A DNA stretch of 56,262 nt from an uncultured Prevotella sp. GTDB taxonomy: Bacteria; Bacteroidota; Bacteroidia; Bacteroidales; Bacteroidaceae. Of the stretch, positions 51,765-56,262 are shown piece by piece. How positions within the stretch are numbered: the first letter of the stretch is position 1; each line of letters begins with the position of its first letter. The DNA lies in the NCBI GenBank assembly GCA_937898715.1, contig CALEKA010000055.1, positions 1 to 56,262 of the forward strand. Reading direction: 5' to 3'. The notes beneath the pieces were generated by a model. It was not told where the DNA came from. It worked only from the letters and a program-made list of their open reading frames with translations, and did not search any database. The position numbers were made by a program, and so were the translations under genes.

Positions 51765-52490
51765 TTAGCGGTTGTTGTTTCTCTTGTTGCGGAACTTGCG
51801 GCCACCATTGTAGTTGTTACCACGAGTTTCTTTCTCCTGAGTGAAGTTAGGAGCGAGGTCGCGCTTGCCATAGACTTCACCACGGCAGATCCATACTTTG
51901 ATACCGAGGAGTCCTACTTTAGTGAGTGCTTCGCACTGGCAGTAGTCGATATCTGCACGGAGTGTGTGGAGAGGAGTACGTCCTTCTTTGAACATTTCCT
52001 TGCGTGCCATTTCAGCACCGTTGAGACGTCCGCAGATCTGTACCTTGATACCTTCGGCACCCATTCGCATTGCGTTGGCGATAGCCATCTTGATAGCACG
52101 GCGGTATGCGATTTTGCCTTCTACCTGGCGTGCGATGCTCTTGCCTACGATGTTGGCGTCGAGGTCGGGCTTTTTCACTTCGAAGATGTTGATTTGAACA
52201 TCTTTGTCTGTGATTTTCTTCAGTTCTTCCTTGAGTTTGTCAACTTCTGCGCCACCCTTACCGATGATGATACCGGGGCGTGAGGTGCAAACTGTGATGG
52301 TGATGAGTTTCGGTGTACGTTCGATTACGATACGAGATACGCTGGCTTTTGCCAAGCGTGCGTCGAGATACTTACGGATTTTGCTGTCTTCGAGGATGTT
52401 GTCACCGAAGTTACGGCCGCCGAACCAGTTAGAATCCCAACCGCGTACGATACCAAGTCGGTTACTTATCGGATTTACTTTCTGTCCCAT
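51765..52490 (-). CDS. rpsC: 30S ribosomal protein S3
   Basis: The 241-residue product starts MGQKVNPISNRLGIVRGWDS, has the KH domain (SRPGIIIGKGGAEVDKLKEE) and ends in a basic, Asn-rich tail (NYNGGRKFRNKRNNNR). S3 forms part of the mRNA entry tunnel. It lies 5 bp after rplV. Confidence 0.98.
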   Translation of the reverse strand: MGQKVNPISNRLGIVRGWDSNWFGGRNFGDNILEDSKIRKYLDARLAKASVSRIVIERTPKLITITVCTSRPGIIIGKGGAEVDKLKEELKKITDKDVQINIFEVKKPDLDANIVGKSIARQVEGKIAYRRAIKMAIANAMRMGAEGIKVQICGRLNGAEMARKEMFKEGRTPLHTLRADIDYCQCEALTKVGLLGIKVWICRGEVYGKRDLAPNFTQEKETRGNNYNGGRKFRNKRNNNR

Positions 52491-52495
52491 ATCGA

Positions 52496-52894
52496 TTAAT
52501 CATTTGTTTTAGTACCCACGAACAGAGTTACGTGGTTTGAACGTTTACGAATTCTATAACCTCTTCCCTGCGGAGCGGGACGCATACGCTTGAGCGTAAC
52601 GCCTTCATCAACGAAAATTTTGGTTATAAACAATTCGCCATCTTCAGCCTTGCGATCGTTCTTCTGTTCCCAGTTAGCGATTGCGGAACGCAACAGCTTT
52701 TCGAGTACTTCAGAAGCAGCCTTCTTAGAGAACTTGAGTGTGCCGAGGGCGCGATTCACCTCCATGCCGCGTACCATGTCAACGACGTAGCGCATTTTGC
52801 GGGGTGAGGAGGGAACATTTTGCAGCTTTGCAAAATATTGGGTCTTCAGGGCTTCTTTTCTTTTTTCAGCCGCTAATCTTTTTCTTGCTCCCAT
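52496..52894 (-). CDS. rplV: 50S ribosomal protein L22
   Basis: The 132-residue product contains NVPSSPRKMRYVVDMVRGME and the beta-hairpin segment VTLKRMRPAPQGRGYRIRKR that lines the exit tunnel and is the site of macrolide-resistance changes in other species. It lies 42 bp after rpsS. Confidence 0.98.
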   Translation of the reverse strand: MGARKRLAAEKRKEALKTQYFAKLQNVPSSPRKMRYVVDMVRGMEVNRALGTLKFSKKAASEVLEKLLRSAIANWEQKNDRKAEDGELFITKIFVDEGVTLKRMRPAPQGRGYRIRKRSNHVTLFVGTKTND

Positions 52895-52936
52895 TATTTA
52901 ATTATTCTTTTTTGTTTCTGGATTGAAAGGTCCTGC

Positions 52937-53206
52937 TTATTTCTTTTTGTTACCAGCATGACCGCCGAACTTGCGGGTGGGTGCGAACTCACCGAGCTTG
53001 TGGCCTACCATGTTTTCAGTAACATAAACAGGGATGAATTTGTTTCCGTTGTGAACTGCAATGGTATGTCCTACGAAGTCGGGAGATATCATTGAAGCTC
53101 TAGCCCATGTCTTCACCACGTTTTTCTTACCGCTTTCGTTCATGGCAAGAACTTTCTTTTCGAGAGAGACTGCGATGTACGGGCCTTTTTTAAGAGAACG
53201 ACTCAT
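52937..53206 (-). CDS. rpsS: 30S ribosomal protein S19
   Basis: The 89-residue product starts MSRSLKKGPYIAVSLEKKVL and has MISPDFVGHTIAVHNGNKFI and LGEFAPTRKFGGHAG, a standard S19 of the 30S head. It lies 25 bp after rplB. Confidence 0.98.
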   Translation of the reverse strand: MSRSLKKGPYIAVSLEKKVLAMNESGKKNVVKTWARASMISPDFVGHTIAVHNGNKFIPVYVTENMVGHKLGEFAPTRKFGGHAGNKKK

Positions 53207-53231
53207 AAATTCTTCTTTGTTTTAGTGCTTG

Positions 53232-54056
53232 TTACTTTTTACGTCTTTCGATAATGTACTTGTTTGACTGCTTCTTAGGAGCTCTTGTCTTCAAGCCCTT
53301 AGCATACAAACCTGTACGTGAGCGTGGGTGTCCACCACTCTGACGGCCTTCACCACCACCCATGGGGTGATCAACAGGGTTCATTACGACACCACGGTTG
53401 TGCGGACGACGTCCCAACCAGCGTGAACGACCTGCCTTACCTGAGGCTTCGAGTGCGTGATCTGAGTTGCCTACGCTACCGATAGTAGCTTTGCAAGCAC
53501 TGAGGATTTGGCGAGTTTCGCCTGAGGGCAACTTGATTACGCAGTACTTACCTTCACGTGAGGTGAGCTGTGCGAAGTTACCAGCTGAGCGAACGAGCAA
53601 TGCGCCCTGACCAGGACGGAGCTCGATGTTGTGGATTACGGTACCTACGGGGATGTTCTGCAGTGGAAGTGCGTTACCAACTTCGGGTGCAGCATCGGCG
53701 CCGGACATGATTTGGTCGCCAACCTTCAATCCATTAGGAGCGATGATATAACGCTTTTCACCATCAGCATAGAAGAGCAATGCGATACGAGCTGAGCGGT
53801 TAGGATCGTACTCGATAGTCTTCACAACTGCGGGTACACCGTCTTTCTCACGCTTAAAGTCGATGAAGCGGAATTTTCTCTTGTGGCCGCCACCGAGATA
53901 ACGCATCGTCATCTTACCAGTGTTGTTACGACCGCCAGATACGCGCTTACCGTAAACGAGAGATTTTTCTGGTACGGATGCAGTAATTTCTTCGAACGTA
54001 CCAATAATCTTGTGTCTCTGCCCCGGTGTAGTGGGCTTAAATTTACGTACTGCCAT
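53232..54056 (-). CDS. rplB: 50S ribosomal protein L2
   Basis: The 274-residue product starts MAVRKFKPTTPGQRHKIIGT, contains the RNA-binding core and ends with RGVVMNPVDHPMGGGEGRQS, the segment near the peptidyl-transferase centre that includes the conserved His. It follows rplW by 7 bp. Confidence 0.98.
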   Translation of the reverse strand: MAVRKFKPTTPGQRHKIIGTFEEITASVPEKSLVYGKRVSGGRNNTGKMTMRYLGGGHKRKFRFIDFKREKDGVPAVVKTIEYDPNRSARIALLFYADGEKRYIIAPNGLKVGDQIMSGADAAPEVGNALPLQNIPVGTVIHNIELRPGQGALLVRSAGNFAQLTSREGKYCVIKLPSGETRQILSACKATIGSVGNSDHALEASGKAGRSRWLGRRPHNRGVVMNPVDHPMGGGEGRQSGGHPRSRTGLYAKGLKTRAPKKQSNKYIIERRKK

Positions 54057-54063
54057 TATTTAT

Positions 54064-54354
54064 TTAGATATTGCTATAGAAATCGATTGATTCGCCCTCT
54101 TTGAGGGTTACGATAGCTTTTTTGAAAGCGTTGCTGCGACCGCGAACGAGTCCTGCCTTTGTGTAGCGGGCTTTGGTCTTACCAGCATACTTGATAGTGT
54201 TAACGCTTACTACGCTCACGTTGTAAGTTGCCTCAACTTCTGCCTTAATCTGAAGTTTGTTAGCTTCAGGACGCACGATGAAGCTGAACTGGTTCAGCTT
54301 TTCTGTCAGGGCGTTGGCCTTCTCAGACACGAGCGGTTTGATGATATATGCCAT
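54064..54354 (-). CDS. rplW: 50S ribosomal protein L23
   Basis: The 96-residue product starts MAYIIKPLVSEKANALTEKL and has FIVRPEANKLQIKAEVEATY and VSVVSVNTIKYAGK. L23 is the exit-tunnel docking site for trigger factor and SRP. It lies 13 bp after rplD. Confidence 0.98.
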   Translation of the reverse strand: MAYIIKPLVSEKANALTEKLNQFSFIVRPEANKLQIKAEVEATYNVSVVSVNTIKYAGKTKARYTKAGLVRGRSNAFKKAIVTLKEGESIDFYSNI

Positions 54355-54367
54355 TTTCTGTGCTTTT

Positions 54368-54997
54368 TTACTTTGTTAAGACGTCTTCGATTGTTGAGAG
54401 GGCAGATTCAGTAACAACCATTGTAGCTGCGTTGAGCACGCCGTAAGTGTTGATATCTGAAGCTGTTGCAACCTTAGCGTTCTGTAAGTTGCGTGCTGAC
54501 AAATATACGTTTTTATTTGATTCGTTCAGAACGAAAAGCACTTTTTTATCAGAAACCTTAAGATTATTTACGATTTCAACGAATGCCTTTGTCTTAGGAG
54601 CTTCGAGGTTGAAGTCTTCTACTACGACGATTGCGCCTTCTTGTGCCTTGTAGCTGAGTGCGCTGCGGCGTGCGAGAGCCTTCATTTTCTTGTTGAGCTT
54701 GAAGCTATAGTTGCGGGGCTTGGGACCGAACACGCGTGCACCGCCTACGAGTACGGGTGAGTTGATATCACCACGACGTGCACCGCCGCCACCTTTCTGG
54801 CGACCGAGCTTGCGGGTTGAGCCGCTCATTTCGCTTCTTTCTTTCGACTTAGCTGTACCCTGACGCTGAGCAGCGAGATACTGCTTTACATCGAGGTAGA
54901 TTACGTGGTCGTTCGGCTCAATGCCAAATACACTGTCGTTCAGTGTCACCTTGCGGCCGGTATCTTCACCTTTGATATTGAATACACTAACTTCCAT
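54368..54997 (-). CDS. rplD: 50S ribosomal protein L4
   Basis: The 209-residue product has the tunnel-lining loop STRKLGRQKGGGGARRGDIN and the globular core SALSYKAQEGAIVVVEDFNL. In E. coli L4 represses the S10 operon through its leader; a related control could exist in the leader at 55619-55760, but no E. coli-like hairpin set is seen. It starts 3 bp after the rplC stop codon. Confidence 0.98.
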   Translation of the reverse strand: MEVSVFNIKGEDTGRKVTLNDSVFGIEPNDHVIYLDVKQYLAAQRQGTAKSKERSEMSGSTRKLGRQKGGGGARRGDINSPVLVGGARVFGPKPRNYSFKLNKKMKALARRSALSYKAQEGAIVVVEDFNLEAPKTKAFVEIVNNLKVSDKKVLFVLNESNKNVYLSARNLQNAKVATASDINTYGVLNAATMVVTESALSTIEDVLTK

Positions 54998-55000
54998 TGC

Positions 55001-55618
55001 TTACTTCTCGATAATTACGATTGAACCTTTGCAACCTGGAACAGAACCTTTGATAATGAGCAGGTTGTGTTCGGGTACTACCTTTAACACTTTCAAGTTT
55101 TGCGTAGTTACGCGGTCGCCACCCATTTGGCCACCCATGCGCATTCCCTTGAATACCTTGGCGGGGTAAGAACAAGCACCGATTGAACCGGGCTTACGCA
55201 GACGGTCGTCCTGACCGTGAGTGCTCTGACCTACACCACCGAAACCGTGACGCTTCACAACGCCCTGGAATCCTTTACCCTTTGAGGTACCTACTACGTC
55301 AACATACTGAGTGTCGTTGAAGAGTTCCACCGTAAGAGTATCGCCCAGGTTGAGTTCCTGATCAAAGCCCTTGAATTCTGCCAAGTGGCGTTTGGGGGTA
55401 ACACCAGCCTTCTTGAAATGTCCCATGAGAGGAGCTGAAGTATTCTTCTCCTTAGCTTCCTGGAAACCAAGCTGTACGGCTGCATAGCCATCTTTCTCGA
55501 CGGTCTTAATCTGCGTTACCACGCAAGGACCAACTTCGATAACAGTGCATGGTACGTTTTGACCCTCGGCACTGAATACGGATGTCATTCCGATTTTTTT
55601 TCCTAATAATCCTGGCAT
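55001..55618 (-). CDS. rplC: 50S ribosomal protein L3
   Basis: The 205-residue product starts MPGLLGKKIGMTSVFSAEGQ and contains GTSKGKGFQGVVKRHGFGGV and DRLRKPGSIGACSYPAKVFK, typical of L3. The upstream frame to 55681 adds 21 unrelated residues. L3 is the first gene of the cluster here: rpsJ (S10), which normally precedes it, is missing, and a promoter lies 150 bp upstream. Confidence 0.97.
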   Translation of the reverse strand: MPGLLGKKIGMTSVFSAEGQNVPCTVIEVGPCVVTQIKTVEKDGYAAVQLGFQEAKEKNTSAPLMGHFKKAGVTPKRHLAEFKGFDQELNLGDTLTVELFNDTQYVDVVGTSKGKGFQGVVKRHGFGGVGQSTHGQDDRLRKPGSIGACSYPAKVFKGMRMGGQMGGDRVTTQNLKVLKVVPEHNLLIIKGSVPGCKGSIVIIEK

Positions 55619-55760
55619 TTCAGTATTATGAAAATGATATGAAAATTGTTTTATGTTCCGTCGCCCATACTGATATTGCAAATACGGGTCGGAGGGTTAT
55701 TGCTAACCTGGAGCCCGTAAGCTCCTCTAAACAAAGCAGTTATCTTACGTTTCCTACTTT
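55619..55760 (-). promoter_or_regulatory. 5' leader of the ribosomal protein cluster
   Basis: From the predicted transcription start near 55761 to the rplC ATG there are about 143 nt without a gene. The leader contains a small hairpin, GGAGC/GCTCC (near 55709-55724), and an A/T-rich segment before the ATG. This length suits autogenous control by a ribosomal protein, but no known leader family is recognised. Confidence 0.5.
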
Positions 55761-55767
55761 CGGAGTG

Positions 55768-55798
55768 CAAAGTTACTACTTTTATCTTACACTGCAAA
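55768..55798 (-). promoter_or_regulatory. Promoter of the rplC-rplQ cluster
   Basis: On the minus strand TTTG (55795-55798), 19 bp, then TAACTTTG (55768-55775) matches the Bacteroidetes consensus at both boxes and in spacing. It shows that the cluster is transcribed from here, not by read-through from an rpsJ gene. Confidence 0.8.
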
Positions 55799-55799
55799 C

Positions 55800-56172
55800 T
55801 CTTTCCATCCTCTTTTCTCCGAAAAAGACCTTTTATTTTTATTTTTATGATCATTTAATTTCTTGTTCGCTGTTTTGTAATTTTCATCTTGCATATTTGG
55901 TACTTTAATTTATATCCTTACTTATTATATTTTGTTCTTGAGCGAATATACGTACGGTAATAAGGGGCGTATGATGGGAGCGAAGGTTGAAGGATTTTCT
56001 TGCATGGGATGCTGCATTTTGGGGATTGATGTAGGAAGAATTATTGGCGAAATGACGCATCATAAGACAGGCTTTCTCCACAAATTAGGGTTTGCACTTG
56101 TCCAAGCGAATATTTAGTTGCACCTTTGTAGTTGCTTCGAAATAAATGAAATGAGCGTGGCGCAAGAACTTC
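55800..56172. other. AT-rich intergenic region, no gene seen
   Basis: The stretch upstream of the ribosomal promoter is T-rich and has no convincing open frame. A 61-codon frame at 55932-56117 starts with TTG, has no ribosome-binding context and resembles nothing I know. No tRNA or rRNA signature is visible. Confidence 0.55.
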
Positions 56173-56262
56173 AAGTTTCGGATTTAGAATGGGCGGGCTG
56201 AAAGCCCATGAATTCCATAGCCCAAGGCAACGCCTTGGGTAGAGATAATCAAGAACGATACG
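56173..56262. repeat. Left half of the 240-bp palindromic repeat
   Basis: AAGTTTCGGATTTAG, then GGGCTGAAAGCCC and CCCAAGGCAACGCCTTGGG match 34441-34531. The window stops inside the repeat, as it began inside one. Confidence 0.9.

Noticed and set aside
55932..56117. A 61-codon plus-strand frame starting with TTG
   Set aside because: There is no homology, a poor start, and AT-rich intergenic sequence; it could be real, but the sequence does not support it.

Overview
The window looks like a chromosomal segment of a Bacteroidales bacterium, most likely in or near Prevotellaceae. The reasons are the gene families (secreted GH2 beta-galactosidase, Cthe_2159-type beta-helix protein, TRL lipoprotein, NrtR-like Nudix regulator, GHL10 hydrolase), the secY-map-infA-rpmJ-rpsM order, and many promoters of the Bacteroidetes type (TTTG, 19-20 bp, TAnnTTTG). 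Both ends of the window lie inside copies of one 240-bp palindromic repeat whose only complete copy is at 34441-34676. The window is therefore probably a whole assembly contig that broke at repeats.

Layout. 1-797: repeats and a long non-coding element, then the alaS promoter. 798-3425: alaS. 3520-14549, minus strand: YecH-like protein, small unknown protein, secreted beta-galactosidase, TetR regulator, MFS transporter, aspartokinase-homoserine dehydrogenase, GHL10 hydrolase. 14686-19548, plus strand: GT2 glycosyltransferase, a cytidylyltransferase-SDR fusion resembling CDP-ribitol synthases, a 1-kb repeat-rich region, MATE exporter. 19800-26255, minus strand: GT14-like glycosyltransferase, threonine deaminase, a four-gene exported caspase-family cluster, a small HTH protein. 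26286-26530: a rod-shaped structured RNA with a terminator, possibly 6S RNA. 26720-32117, minus strand: twin-NBD ABC ATPase, recQ, recJ. 32468-34102: ABC-F ATPase. 34732-36644: a LytTR response regulator and its histidine kinase, each carrying a one-base frameshift. 36937-38844: beta-helix carbohydrate-binding protein. 39907-40599: Nudix regulator. 41209-55618, minus strand: a 29-gene S10-spc-alpha cluster from rplC to rplQ with its own promoter, 5' leader and terminator, but without rpsJ in front.

The most unusual content is non-coding. Three compound elements (122-540, 17626-18196, 39088-39660) share one architecture. They have alternating CG/GC termini, inverted arms rich in TTTGCTTGCAC / GTGCAAGCAAA, and a central direct-repeat array with a 22-bp period. 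The unit sequence differs between copies but keeps a G-run followed by an A/T-run. Two of the three end in a matching hairpin followed by an outward promoter-like sequence. Around them are 16 copies of a 35-bp REP-like hairpin, one with a compensatory base-pair change, and several other short tandem arrays with periods near 22 bp. I do not recognise this element family.

Functions seen together: translation (ribosomal cluster, alaS, map, infA, ABC-F), protein export (secY), DNA repair (recJ-recQ), amino-acid metabolism (thrA, ilvA), glycan synthesis and degradation (GT2, GT14, CDP-ribitol-like enzyme, GH2, GHL10), and envelope proteins. All coordinates and motifs were read by eye; no database search or folding program was run.
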